Shown piece after piece: positions 38,301 to 46,550 of a stretch of 64,000 bases of DNA. The notes below the pieces were generated by a model. It saw only the letters and a list, made by a program, of their open reading frames with translations, ran no database searches and had not been told where the DNA came from. Origin of the DNA: Certhia americana (Eukaryota > Chordata > Aves > Passeriformes > Certhiidae); NCBI GenBank assembly GCA_018697195.1, contig CM031870.1:6562819-6626818 (forward strand), given 5' to 3'. The position numbers and the translations under genes are program-made. Within the stretch, counting starts at the first letter, position 1, and each line of letters opens with the position of its first letter.

Positions 38301-41300
38301 ACTAGAAAAATGTAGCAATAGAAAGAAAAAAGAACCACAAACCCAGGGAAAAAAGTTCCTCATCACTTGCCTCATGCAGAGTTGATGATACTGTTTTTTT
38401 AAGAATAGGTACAAAATCTTCCACAGCAGAGAAAGCATTGGGAGCCAAAACTTGATAAAGGTCTAACTTTTTAGCTATAGGAAAGAAAAAATTACATTAA
38501 ATAAAACACATACTCTGTCTTTAATTCATGTTTCATACCTGTTGAGCCTTGCTTTCTGTGCTACCTTTCAATCCATGTGTCTTTAACCAGTCTGCTGAGG
38601 TTTTGGCCAGGATGCCTGGTGTTTGAATAATTAATGGTTCTTTGTGCTTTGGAGGCTTTGGGAAGAAGCTGGAAGGTGCTGTACTTGCAAATACTGTGGA
38701 AACCTAAAATGGATTTCAGGAAAAGCTCTAGCAAGTTTTAACCTTATTCATTTTTACCCCCCATTCAAAATACCCAGCATGGAATCCTGGTGAACATAAT
38801 TAAAACTAAAGTGCTGGGATTCCAACAAGCAAAACACTTTGAAGACAGCACTGCTATCATTGGTCCTCCTAAAAAAGGGGGCTTTTACTGGAGATACAGA
38901 ATCTTCTAAGTAACTTCTGAGTGACTTCTGCTGCATAGGTAGTCTACACAGTCCCCAGTAACTATGAGGTGGGAAGAGAGAGAAAAAAAATAGATGTACA
39001 GCATAAGAAGGATGAGGGGAAAAATAATTAGAAATTTTATTCACAAGGGACTACTTTGCCTCCTGTCTGGAATGTCCCAGGTCAGATGACTAAGTACACA
39101 AGGATACCCAATGTGAGCTTTCAGCCCCCTTTTCACATCAGGCTTGTCCACATTACACAAGTACCTACAGTGGTTATGACAGAGAACAGACTATTTTGCT
39201 AACAAAAATATTCCTCCCAGACATGGATAACAGTGCTACCAAGGCAAGCCCTTAAAGTTTGCAATGGATGTAAATGTCCAACTAAGTCACACAGGAGTAA
39301 AGTATCTTTTCACCAATTTAAAAGACTGTTGGAATTTCATTTATATGATTGTGCAGAGAGTTAGGCTAGTACTCCTTAGATTCCCATTATAATCACAGGA
39401 CAATGTTCCTTTGACGTATTCTGGAGAACAATCAGCAAAATGTATCCTTTACTGATTTTGTTCTTAATTTGCTCTTACAATGAATGTTCAATAGAGAATA
39501 TTCAAAGTTCACATATCAAAATACTTGATCATATTTTGGACACTTAAGATTTCTAACCTTAATTATTCAAAACACATCTGAAAATAAAAAGATACATACA
39601 TCTGCTCTTTTACTACCAAGCAAGCCATCAACTCTTCTTTGAAAAGTCTGTTTGATGCTTTTCAGCAGGTCCTTAGCCTTCTGGGATTCCTGAAGCAGTA
39701 GATGAAAATCACTGCTATCAAAATTCTGCAATTATGAAAACAAATGGGGAAAAATAAGTTAACTACTGCTCAAACACCAGCTGAAAGCAGCTTTCTTACT
39801 TTATTGTGCAAACATCAATACAAGACTGCCTGGCATAGCAGAATTGGGTGTAAATGTACCTAATGCTCTACATATAAATTAGTAATCATTTATAAACAAG
39901 ATATTACTTTATTACATTGAATCACTCTACAGTAAGCCACTGCTTTTACCAGCCATAAATCAGTAAACAGTAACTGCAAAATTTATTGTACTTGTAGGAA
40001 ATGTTTTCAGTTGCAGGAAGAGTTAACCACAGGTTTATTGAGCACATCCTCAGCATTTCTATTACAGAGACTTTCAGCACCAATTGTTACTGTCAGCTTC
40101 TACTGAGGTGATAGTTATTTTACCTTGTCAATGAAAAATCATCAAAAAGAAAAATGCTTTGCCTCTCTCCCTTGTCACCTACCTCTCCCTTGGAAGAGTA
40201 GCAGTGATAACGGCCTCCTACAGCTTCTGCAAGGTTCTTTAGAACTGTCTATGTATAAAAATAGGAAGAGAAACAGTTACTTTGATTTGATAGTCTCTTT
40301 TGATAATATGGGTTGTTGGTATTCAGGTCTCAGTAGTGACAGAAAAAGAATATTTGAGATACATGCAGCCAGAAAGCCAAAATAATTATGTTTCCATCAT
40401 TTGCTTACCAGTCCTATTTTAATATGGCTGAAAAACTAACTCAGTAAATTACAAGATGATGCTCCAAACAATTTTCTCATGTGTGCAAATCTGCTCTGAA
40501 GGAAATAAAACACTGATTCAAGAACTCTAATGACTAGGTTAGCTTCCCCACAAGTTTATCAGAGAAGGCATTACAGCTGAATAGGAAAAAAAAATGACAG
40601 GGCACTTTAGGAAGCTAAGTATTTACTCAATTACTTACATGAGAAGCAGGGTTGCTGCAATCATAGGTAACAGTGTGAATCTGCACTTTTCTCCCCAGCA
40701 TACACTGCTGAGCATAATCACATAATATTTCAAAAGACTGATCAGGGCTGATTAAAAAAAGTAAGGAAAAAAGATATTAACAATAGCAGTAATCAAATAG
40801 AAAAAAAAAGGCCACACTGAAGAAGTCATGGAAGAAAACCCTGGGAAAGAAATAATAAATCATGGGAATTATTCAGGTATTTGGCATTATCATGCTTTTG
40901 GAGGCATCTTCTCTCCCTTTTTCAGCCATTACTGAGATGTCACTACTGGAGTTGGGTTCTGTCCTAAAAATCTGAATGATAACAGGCCCACTAGGATTTT
41001 ATTCCCATTCATAATAGTTTGTGAATGGAATGTTCTGAAGTATTCCCTGCTAGCCCTGAAAGCTAAAAATCAGCAGTTCTGGCTTTGGCTGCTGTGACAG
41101 AAGACCTTTCAGCTCTGGTGTGTAAGGATGTCCTCTGTTTCCAAAGGCACCAAAGAAAGTAAAACTTTGCTTTATGTTTAGAACTTAGTGTCCCATACAG
41201 CTTTCATTTCCTGAGCTGTGATGGCTAGTAAAAACTTTTCATTCCAGCTACACTTCTGCCAGGGACAGAAATTAAGGAATTTTTCACATAGTATGAACTT

Positions 41301-44300
41301 CTGTTTTCTGTTCAGAGCAAATCTAAGGAAAGCTTGGAACCTTGTAATCAACACTGTGTGTTCAATAAGTTACCTGAAATCTAAGTTCAATTACTCTAAG
41401 TACCAGTCTTGCCAAGCTTACACCATTCCTTTTTGCACATTTAAAATAAAACACAATTAGTAAACTAGGAGTAAGGTAACACTCCTAGAATCCTTATTGT
41501 AGTTTTTTCCCTGTAATCCAAACTCCAATATTGCAATTTTAAAATTATGACAGTAGAACTGCAGAATTTAAGTCCATAATTTATATAATCTCATCTGGTT
41601 TCATGTATTTAATCAGACATTTAAAGTTCTCCATTAGCACTACTAAGATAACAGAGAAGAATCTTTGAACACTTAATGCTATTTTATAGCAAAATCTGTC
41701 TTCTCCTCTAAACTTCCCAGAGGTGTGGACTCTTTCAGTGACCTCTTTAATGATGCTTAATTGATGCAAAATTAGAGCTAGCAGGATCTCAATATATGAG
41801 TGTGATAAGTGATCTGCAAAAGAAAAACATAGCTTCATATCAGAAAAGAGAAGATTTATAAATAGTAAAAAAGGGATGAAATAAAGGAATTCAAAGATAG
41901 AAACTAAAAATATGTACTACATGCATCTTAAATTTTCTATTTATTTTTGTATTAAGTTCAGTTTCTTGTACCAATTCTGTAACAACCAGATTTAAGTTGG
42001 GTGAGACAGATAATGAACTTACCAGCTTCCTACAATAAGAACCAAGGAATTCAGTTCTGTCATTGGAAGGACATGCCTTAAGGCTTTCAGCAAATTGCAG
42101 CCTCGACCAGGCTCTAGCTCTTGTATCCATTGTCTTGCTTCATGTAGCCTAGGAGAGGGAAAAAAGAAAAATAAAGAATATTTAGATAAATCACAAAGAC
42201 TACTACAAACCACAGAAGCAGCTAAGGTATTTTATTTTATACTTTATTTTCAAGAAAATCATCTTGAAACCACTGACTGCATGTCAAATTCATTGCTTTT
42301 ATCCCATCTTAAAATCACTGGAGGCACAAAATGAAAAACACTATTACCTATAAGAGATTACACAAATTAAATGGAGACCTTGTTTGAAACAAAAATCTCT
42401 TGATTTTTCAGAGGAATTAACTTACGTACACATGAATATTGATGGGTTTTGGACTCTCCCACAGCAGTGAAATTTCTGTACTGAATGAGAGCCAGTACAA
42501 TTGCTTCTTACAACAAAGCTGCTCATCTATTAAGCACTAATAAATAAAAAATTATGAATGCATTAATATCCATGCTGCTTCTGGTAGGGACATTATATAA
42601 AAGACTAAAAATACTAATTTTCTAAAAAATAAAAAAATAGTTACAGCAATATTTTCAGCTATCACTAAAAAAAGGCTTCCAAGGAAAACTTGTAAAGATT
42701 CAGATATTTGGTAAGGATAGAGACAAAACCTGCAAACTTATGGCATTCCAACTAATTTGTTAATGGGGCAGGAGGCAGGGATGTTTGCTGTACTGGTACC
42801 AGTTTCTCTCTTCAGTTGATGACCACATACACACCCACCAAACAATTTCTGAAAAATGGTTAGCACATGCTCATGGCTAGGGATAAACAATAGTTCAGAT
42901 ATTCAAACCAAGTAGTTCCAGACTACATGGAAACTTAAGTTTTCTTAAAACAACAAGTTAGTTTTATTTGAAACAACAAATGAAAATATAGCTACTTTTG
43001 TTAGGCAATTTTATTCAACAGAGAATGCTGATAGAATTGAGAAACTTTAATAACACTTCCCTTAATAATATTTTATAGTATATACTGGATTTATTTTGAT
43101 CTGGACACTAACAAATACTATACTTTCAACAACATTTGGAGCATACTTATCTACAACAGAAAATTTCTATTTTATCATATATTAAGATTTTAAGTGCAAT
43201 TTTTCTCTTTGGTTCCTGGCTTCTAGTTCCACAAAGCTTGATTAGTATGTTAAAATTGGCAAAATTTGCTTTATCATTACTTACCAAAAGGTTCTTCTGA
43301 AAATCCAATAGTCTAGGTCCATAACTCAAATGAGACACATCAATCAAAAGTCCAACTTTGTTTCCTTTTATAACACCGAACACCTTAGAAAAGTCACTGT
43401 AAATATTAGCTTATCTACAGTTCAAAATTTTTACTGTTTATTCTGTACAACACCATTTGTAAACCAAGTATTAGATATTTATTTTAATTTTAAACTTTTT
43501 AGCATAAAGATAACACAGTGATAAAGTCAAGGACAAAGAAGAAAAGAAAAAAAGAAAGTCCTACTGGCTCTCAGTTAATTCTTACCAGTGAATCATATTA
43601 CCTTCTTCCCAAGACAACTTATTCATTACTTGAGAGGATAAATAAAAAATAACTTCAGGCTAAATCAAGCAATTTTTTTGAAATGAGATTTTTGGAATGT
43701 TGTTTCTTTCCCTATTCCCCTCATGAGGGAGTTGCATCCTGAGCATTAGCACTGGCAGACAGAGTGTGATGAAGCACCTGTGCAAGAGTGGGCACAATGA
43801 ACCACAAGACAGCTCCACTCCAGGCAGAGGTTAAGCTCAGCATTGTCTGCTCCCATTTAAATTGTGCTGAGAGGACCTGATGTTTAAAACTGCAAAGAGA
43901 AAGGAAAAGACTAAATCTAGAAAGCAGAAAACTGCATATCAACCGTCGGGAAAAACAATCCACTGTCAGAATCACTGTATATGATGTGGAACTTGTAGTA
44001 AATAATGAAAATACAAAGGCTTTCTGGAAGCCACTTTTCACTAGTTAATTTAGTCCTTAATGCCATATAGAGCTCCATTCTAAAAATATACTGCAAAGTT
44101 CAAGTTACCTTTCTGCTGTCCTGCAACAGCCACTGAATTCGGTGCTGATAGAGTTCAATCACTCTGACAAAAGGCAGAGCACACATTTAGCTACAGCTTT
44201 CTCTCACACTGGGTTTCAATGCAACAATCAACCAACTGTCTTCATCACATCCCTTTTCTCACAGACAAAAAATCTGTGAGAAACATGTATTTTAAAGTAT

Positions 44301-46452
44301 GTTAAATATACCCTTACACAACTGGTGGTTGCAGGCCTAACCAATTAAATACTTCTTTCCCTAAAGCAGAACAACTTCCAACAGTAAAATGTCAAAATAG
44401 TTATAACCTGAGGTAAAACAAAATGCTTCCTGTACTCTAAAATTGTTTTACTTTAACCAATGGATTTTTAATTCCATGCACATAGTGTCTACAAGTTGGC
44501 AAACTGAAAGCTTAAGCCAACATTTTAAAGAGGAAAATCCATTTTGCTTTTTCAAAACAGAAAAGCTGCTTCTGTTTTATAAAAGCCTGACACAGTATGC
44601 TGAAATGGCAGAACTCTTATCAATTGTGAAGGTTATTCTACAGCTTATTGAACCTATAAATTAGTTATGTTTCTTTGATTTTATACATTTAAAATGCACT
44701 TGGAATATTTTCAACTTCCACGTCACAGCTGCATCCACGACTTGAAGCTTATTCAAATTGCACGAAGTATAACCCCCACCTCCACAGTGTTACCTATGGA
44801 AACCTGACCATACACTGGCTGTCTTTCTAAAATGAGCAAACTGCTTCACGTCAATAGCTGGTTGATAAGAACCTCCTTAAAAAACACCAAGCCTCAGTTG
44901 TAGTAACATACAATTATCCCTTACTCTGAATCTCAGCAGAAAGGATTTAATGTTGAGATACTCTGAGGTGCCCAGAGTTAACAAATTAAGGCAGTGCCTG
45001 TAGTAATGGAATACAGAATCAGCTACACATCAAAACAGTAAAGAAGATGGATACTTACTCAGAAAGTCTGGATTCAAAATCAGTAACAGTCTCCTCTGTA
45101 AACTTCATCTCTTCACCATCATTTCCTGAATTCCTGGAGCACTATGCATGGTTAACATCAGAGATGCACACAAGTTAAACCTGACTAGAGAAAAGGCAGT
45201 GTTGTACTTACAAAAAAATATTGCCTTCATTTACCAGATACTCTAAAGTTAATTGTAAGGATTCCAAACTGTAGTTTCTTATCCATTCTTCTGTTGTTTG
45301 CACCTTTTGAGACTGCGTTTTCTCCATCTGTCCCCTCTACAGATCAAGTGAGAAAAAAATTACATGCAGTATTAGAAATTAAATGTGCTGTTTAAATGTG
45401 ACAAAAACTAAGTCCTAAGGAGAGTTGCTGTTAGACAGTGCATGTTGTGCATTACTGTACTAGTTGCTCCATCTTGTAGGAAAATGTGCCTACCAGCACA
45501 TCTTGTGTCTTGCTGCTATGTGTTCCCAGCAATCCATTATCTGGTCCTAGATGAGGCACAGGAAAATCTTGCCATGGTGGATGATCACCCTGTAGCTGGA
45601 ATTTTGTCAACCTACGAGACAATAATTTCATGAGAGCAATTCATTACCCATAATATTCCTGTGTTGTCATAAAGTCATTTCAAGTTTTTTTCTGTAGGAA
45701 CTGTTCTATAATTTGACAGTTGTTTAAACATTAATTTAATATATGATGTTTTGAAGGATATAGTATATATTTTATATGAATTAGAATTTATTTTCTATCT
45801 AGATATGAAGTCTCAATAGTTTTTGTAACAGTTTCCTCACCCAATTTTTTCCAAATATTGATCATTGTCCAACAACCATGCCATTTTCCTGGTGTGTGTA
45901 TCCATTATATGAATAGATTTAGCCTTGTTAAAAATAAAAGTAAAAAGGCAGCATTAGAGCAAAAAAGTTAAAATCCTCAGGAAAAAAGACTATTAGAAAG
46001 GTATTATCAGCAAATTAAACGATAATTTATATTGTATGTGGGACAACAGCAAACTAAAACATAAGAGAAGTTACAATTATCCATTTATATAAAACACATT
46101 TAGGAACTATTCTGCAGGAGCTGCTTGTGAAGGGATTTTATGCAGTTAATTACACGTGTGCACAGCTGCTGGGAGACCGGCTACAGAGCTCAACCAGAAA
46201 AAGCGATTAACCACAGCAAAGCCCAGCGCGGCGGGGCAGCTGAGCCAGCCGGGCTGGCAGCGGGTGGGCGAGCTGCCCTCAGGTTTAGGCGGTACGAATC
46301 CAGCAAAATCCATCAAATACCGGGTTTCCCTTGGCTGGGTTCCACTCGGCCCGGGGGCTCACAGCGGGTGTCAGCGCAGCCCTTCCCGTCTCCGAGACCC
46401 TCCTCACCTCAAGGGGGGAGATCCCTGGGTTCCCGACCCCGCGCTGTCCCAT
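23260..46452 (-). CDS. VWA3A: VWA3A, von Willebrand factor A domain protein 3A (gene span)
   Basis: Large, poorly characterised protein with several VWA domains; the family is usually linked to ciliated cells, and no reaction is known. Thirty-two exons join in frame for 1164 codons; I recall human VWA3A as about 1180 residues. Three related modules are visible. Each opens with W-[IL]-x-x-[YH]-[GS]-[LI] (W65, W382, W834), then a YxxR[IV]xWL stretch followed by a G-x-[IV] strand. A VWA core follows with LIDVS at 145-149, LVDVS at 487-491 and LIDTSGS at 937-943, and each module ends in G-R-[YF]-H. Only the third has the full DxSxS metal-binding motif. Residues 717-733 are a Lys/Pro-rich linker. 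The start was chosen because it is an ATG in strong context that joins exon 2 in frame. The C-terminal end beyond residue 1164 is unresolved. Gene order between SDR42E2 and MOSMO supports the name. Confidence 0.88.
23713..23810 (-). CDS. VWA3A: VWA3A coding exon 31
   Basis: Encodes residues 1111-1142 plus two bases (NPVFPYFEGDDLKKLTQEVA continuing to KSW), a probable helix. The acceptor is TGTTTTCAG; the donor is AG followed by GTGAGT. Confidence 0.86.
24380..24506 (-). CDS. VWA3A: VWA3A coding exon 30
   Basis: Encodes residues 1068-1110, with FLKKLASQTGGRFHCSSGGE, the closing GRFH segment of module 3. The acceptor is GTGCTAACAG; the donor is GAT followed by GTATGT. Confidence 0.88.
24767..24918 (-). 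CDS. VWA3A: VWA3A coding exon 29
   Basis: Encodes residues 1018-1067 plus two bases, including VEALYLLTDGKPDTSC, where Thr1032 and Asp1033 fit the later metal-site loop of VWA domains, and IKIHTICFSCAD. The acceptor is GCTTTTCAG; the donor is AG followed by GTATAT. Confidence 0.9.
25964..26108 (-). CDS. VWA3A: VWA3A coding exon 28
   Basis: Encodes residues 969-1017 (FNLLRFAENRESWKDSLVEA continuing to SCILAAIQ), the middle of the third VWA domain. The acceptor is TCCTCAG; the donor is CAG followed by GTTGGT. Confidence 0.87.
26170..26275. repeat. A/C-rich low-complexity tract
   Basis: Sequence built of A-runs interspersed with CCC, such as AAAAAAAACCCCAAACAC, in VWA3A intron 27. Similar A/C- or T/G-rich tracts recur at about 48170-48211 and 59970-60036. 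This style is common in bird genomes. Confidence 0.6.
26600..26744 (-). CDS. VWA3A: VWA3A coding exon 27 (third VWA core, canonical MIDAS)
   Basis: Encodes residues 921-968 plus two bases. VCVLIDTSGSMGPYLPS carries a complete metal-ion-dependent adhesion site motif DxSxS (D939, S941, S943). Of two AG acceptors 9 nt apart, only the upstream one (CTGGCCCAG) keeps the frame. The donor is AG followed by GTATGG. Confidence 0.9.
27436..27544 (-). CDS. VWA3A: VWA3A coding exon 26
   Basis: Encodes residues 885-920 plus one base. GVVKHLQFHPKELDTY leads to VLQRYIQRVQWLLS, the module-3 copy of the YxxRVxWL helix. The acceptor is TTTTTCCAG; the donor is G followed by GTATTG. Confidence 0.87.
28066..28218 (-). 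CDS. VWA3A: VWA3A coding exon 25
   Basis: Encodes residues 834-884, starting WLTKYSIKKLKLELPRL, the opening of module 3. The acceptor is TTGTCTTACAAG. The donor after AAT (GTAGGT) is used here; a second in-frame donor after CAG (GTACCT) would extend the exon to 28045 and add seven residues. Confidence 0.82.
28367..28464 (-). CDS. VWA3A: VWA3A coding exon 24
   Basis: Encodes residues 801-833, including TIYQKYPKAICIRKSVCSVT and an acidic LPEEEEICSSKE end. The acceptor is CTTAAATAG; the donor is GAG followed by GTATTT. Confidence 0.82.
28835..28936 (-). CDS. VWA3A: VWA3A coding exon 23
   Basis: Encodes residues 767-800 plus one base (KEWPQTENKEKHKPRKQPEL continuing), charged and probably flexible. 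The acceptor is TTTTTGCACAG; the donor is G followed by GTATGT. Confidence 0.82.
29968..30067 (-). CDS. VWA3A: VWA3A coding exon 22
   Basis: Encodes residues 734-766 plus one base (VLKDVKDNHGGERNTPVRVL continuing to AGIPP). The acceptor is AATAAAG, a weak one, and the donor is G followed by GTCTGT. The frame agrees on both sides. Confidence 0.78.
31446..31586 (-). CDS. VWA3A: VWA3A coding exon 21 (Lys/Pro-rich linker)
   Basis: Encodes residues 687-733, ending VRNKKKKPQKVPSPKPPA, a basic, proline-rich and probably disordered linker between modules 2 and 3. The acceptor is CCATTTCAG; the donor is GCT followed by GTGAGT. Confidence 0.85.
32557..32627 (-). CDS. VWA3A: VWA3A coding exon 20
   Basis: Encodes residues 663-686 (IFESDDITSIISEMEKAKNY continuing), a probable helix. 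The acceptor is GATTATCAG; the donor is AAG followed by GTATGA. Confidence 0.84.
33071..33269 (-). CDS. VWA3A: VWA3A coding exon 19
   Basis: Encodes residues 597-662 plus one base; it is the longest coding exon found. It includes FDLQLHVCLFSVTKG and ends AAKGRFHWFGEA, the closing segment of module 2. The acceptor is CTGTCTTACAG; the donor is G followed by GTATGA. Confidence 0.9.
34152..34296 (-). CDS. VWA3A: VWA3A coding exon 18
   Basis: Encodes residues 548-596, ending GLYLLTTGIPDQET, which corresponds to the LYLLTDGKPD strand of the third module. The acceptor is TTGGTTTAG; the donor is ACA followed by GTGAGT. Confidence 0.88.
34948..35022 (-). CDS. VWA3A: VWA3A coding exon 17
   Basis: Encodes residues 523-547 plus two bases (FGSDIVPWHQELCPSQPENL continuing). 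The acceptor is CCATGAAAG; the donor is AG followed by GTAGGA. Confidence 0.84.
35875..35994 (-). CDS. VWA3A: VWA3A coding exon 16 (second VWA core)
   Basis: Encodes residues 483-522 plus two bases. RVVILVDVSVTNSS carries the second, degenerate metal-site loop: D489 and S491 are present, with Thr493 at the third position. The acceptor is TTTTTAAATAG; the donor is GC followed by GTAAGT. Confidence 0.86.
36913..37007 (-). CDS. VWA3A: VWA3A coding exon 15
   Basis: Encodes residues 452-482 plus two bases, with MVRIYEKRIDWLSVASRRIW, the module-2 copy of the YxxRIxWL helix. An internal GTAAGA after AAAATG is not used, since the conserved helix runs through it. The acceptor is TTATGCATAG; the donor is AG followed by GTATTG. 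Confidence 0.86.
38036..38116 (-). CDS. VWA3A: VWA3A coding exon 14
   Basis: Encodes residues 425-451 (KMMMQFEWYDGTVKNIHVDL continuing to LCNYQ). The acceptor is TCCTTCTAG; the donor is CAG followed by GTGAGT; both ends are phase 0. Confidence 0.86.
38164..38196. repeat. Short tandem duplication
   Basis: The 16-mer AGACTAACATGGAATT occurs twice in direct succession in VWA3A intron 13, close to the exon 14 acceptor. Confidence 0.75.
38371..38474 (-). CDS. VWA3A: VWA3A coding exon 13
   Basis: Encodes residues 390-424 (AKKLDLYQVLAPNAFSAVED continuing). The acceptor is TTTCCTATAG. The donor is GAG followed by GCAAGT, a non-canonical GC donor with otherwise ideal consensus. Confidence 0.84.
38565..38703 (-). 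CDS. VWA3A: VWA3A coding exon 12
   Basis: Encodes residues 344-389 plus one base. A Pro/Lys-rich stretch leads into SADWLKTHGLK, the opening of module 2. The acceptor is CCATTTTAG. The frame requires the donor AAAG followed by GTAGCA and not the later CAG followed by GTATGA. Confidence 0.82.
39600..39725 (-). CDS. VWA3A: VWA3A coding exon 11
   Basis: Encodes residues 302-343 (NFDSSDFHLLLQESQKAKDL continuing), a mostly helical linker after the first VWA domain. The acceptor is ATAATTGCAG; the donor is GAT followed by GTATGT. Confidence 0.85.
40183..40248 (-). CDS. VWA3A: VWA3A coding exon 10
   Basis: Encodes residues 280-301, including LAEAVGGRYHCYSSKGE, the closing GRYH segment of module 1. 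The acceptor is TTTATACATAG; the donor is GAG followed by GTAGGT. Confidence 0.87.
40639..40747 (-). CDS. VWA3A: VWA3A coding exon 9
   Basis: Encodes residues 243-279, completing VGSCPDQSFEILCDYAQQ and including VQIHTVTYDCSN. The acceptor is TTTTTAATCAG; the donor is CAT followed by GTAAGT. Confidence 0.88.
42023..42148 (-). CDS. VWA3A: VWA3A coding exon 8
   Basis: Encodes residues 201-242 plus two bases. It contains LHEARQWIQELEPGRGCNLL and MTELNSLVLIVGS, the helix and strand of the first VWA fold. The acceptor is CCTCTCCTAG; the donor is TG followed by GTAAGT. Confidence 0.87.
42430..42536 (-). CDS. VWA3A: VWA3A coding exon 7
   Basis: Encodes residues 166-200 plus two bases (CLIDEQLCCKKQLYWLSF continuing to PKPINIH). 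Two donors lie 4 nt apart (GTACGT and GTAAGT); only the first, after CATGT, joins exon 8 without a stop. Confidence 0.82.
43285..43383 (-). CDS. VWA3A: VWA3A coding exon 6 (first VWA core)
   Basis: Encodes residues 133-165. VFGVIKGNKVGLLIDVSHLS is the first VWA strand and a degenerate metal-site loop: D147 and S149 are present, but the third position is Leu151. The acceptor is TTTTCTAAG; the donor is TTG followed by GTAAGT. Confidence 0.88.
44109..44163 (-). CDS. VWA3A: VWA3A coding exon 5
   Basis: Encodes residues 114-132 (EVIELYQHRIQWLLQDSRK), the module-1 copy of the YxxRIxWL helix that precedes each VWA domain. The acceptor is CTTTTGTCAG and the donor is AAG followed by GTAACT. Confidence 0.85.
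45059..45133 (-). CDS. VWA3A: VWA3A coding exon 4
   Basis: Encodes residues 89-113 plus two bases (NSGNDGEEMKFTEETV continuing). Of two AG acceptors 8 nt apart, only the upstream one (GTGCTCCAG) keeps the frame. The donor is GA followed by GTAAGT. Confidence 0.8.
45212..45336 (-). CDS. VWA3A: VWA3A coding exon 3
   Basis: Encodes residues 48-88 plus two bases, including TEEWIRNYSLESL, the opening of module 1. The acceptor is GATCTGTAG. The exon ends in a run of seven T followed by GTAAGT; the other possible donor (CTG, GTAAAT) breaks the frame with exon 4. Confidence 0.8.
45494..45589 (-). CDS. VWA3A: VWA3A coding exon 2
   Basis: Encodes residues 16-47 (GDHPPWQDFPVPHLGPDNGL and twelve more). 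The acceptor is CCAGCTACAG and the donor is CTG followed by GTAGGC; both ends are phase 0. An ATG in another frame (CCACCATGG) leads to an early stop and was not chosen. Confidence 0.65.
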
Positions 46453-46550
46453 GCCCGAGACTCGACTCACCTCACCGGGGAGAGGCTCCTCCGACTCGCA
46501 CCGCCCGGTCCTGTCCGCTGGGACTAACCTGAGGGGGGAAAGGCTCTTCC
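46380..46550 (-). repeat. VWA3A: Triplicated donor-containing segment in VWA3A 5' exon
   Basis: On the minus strand three diverged units about 60 bp apart each contain a C-rich run followed by a splice-donor-like site: CAG|GTTAGT near 46528, GAG|GTGAGT near 46470 and GAG|GTGAGG near 46407. The flanking sequence TCTCGG is shared by two units. Only the last donor joins exon 2 to an upstream ATG in frame. Confidence 0.5.
46408..46452 (-). CDS. VWA3A: VWA3A coding exon 1 (start codon)
   Basis: Encodes residues 1-15 (MGQRGVGNPGISPLE). The ATG has G at -3 and +4. The donor is GAG followed by GTGAGG, and the phase-0 end joins exon 2 without a stop. It lies in a CpG island whose frame is open far upstream, so open frame is weak evidence. 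If a different donor is used, translation would start at Met51 in exon 3. Confidence 0.45.

Noticed and set aside
45494..45589. ATG in ideal Kozak context (CCACCATGG) inside VWA3A exon 2
   Set aside because: In its frame translation stops after about a dozen codons, whereas the other frame is open and joins exon 3.
45890..45925. Possible upstream VWA3A exon starting MDTHTRKMAWLLD on the minus strand
   Set aside because: Its only reasonable donor (GTGAGG) leaves phase 2, which produces a stop in exon 2.
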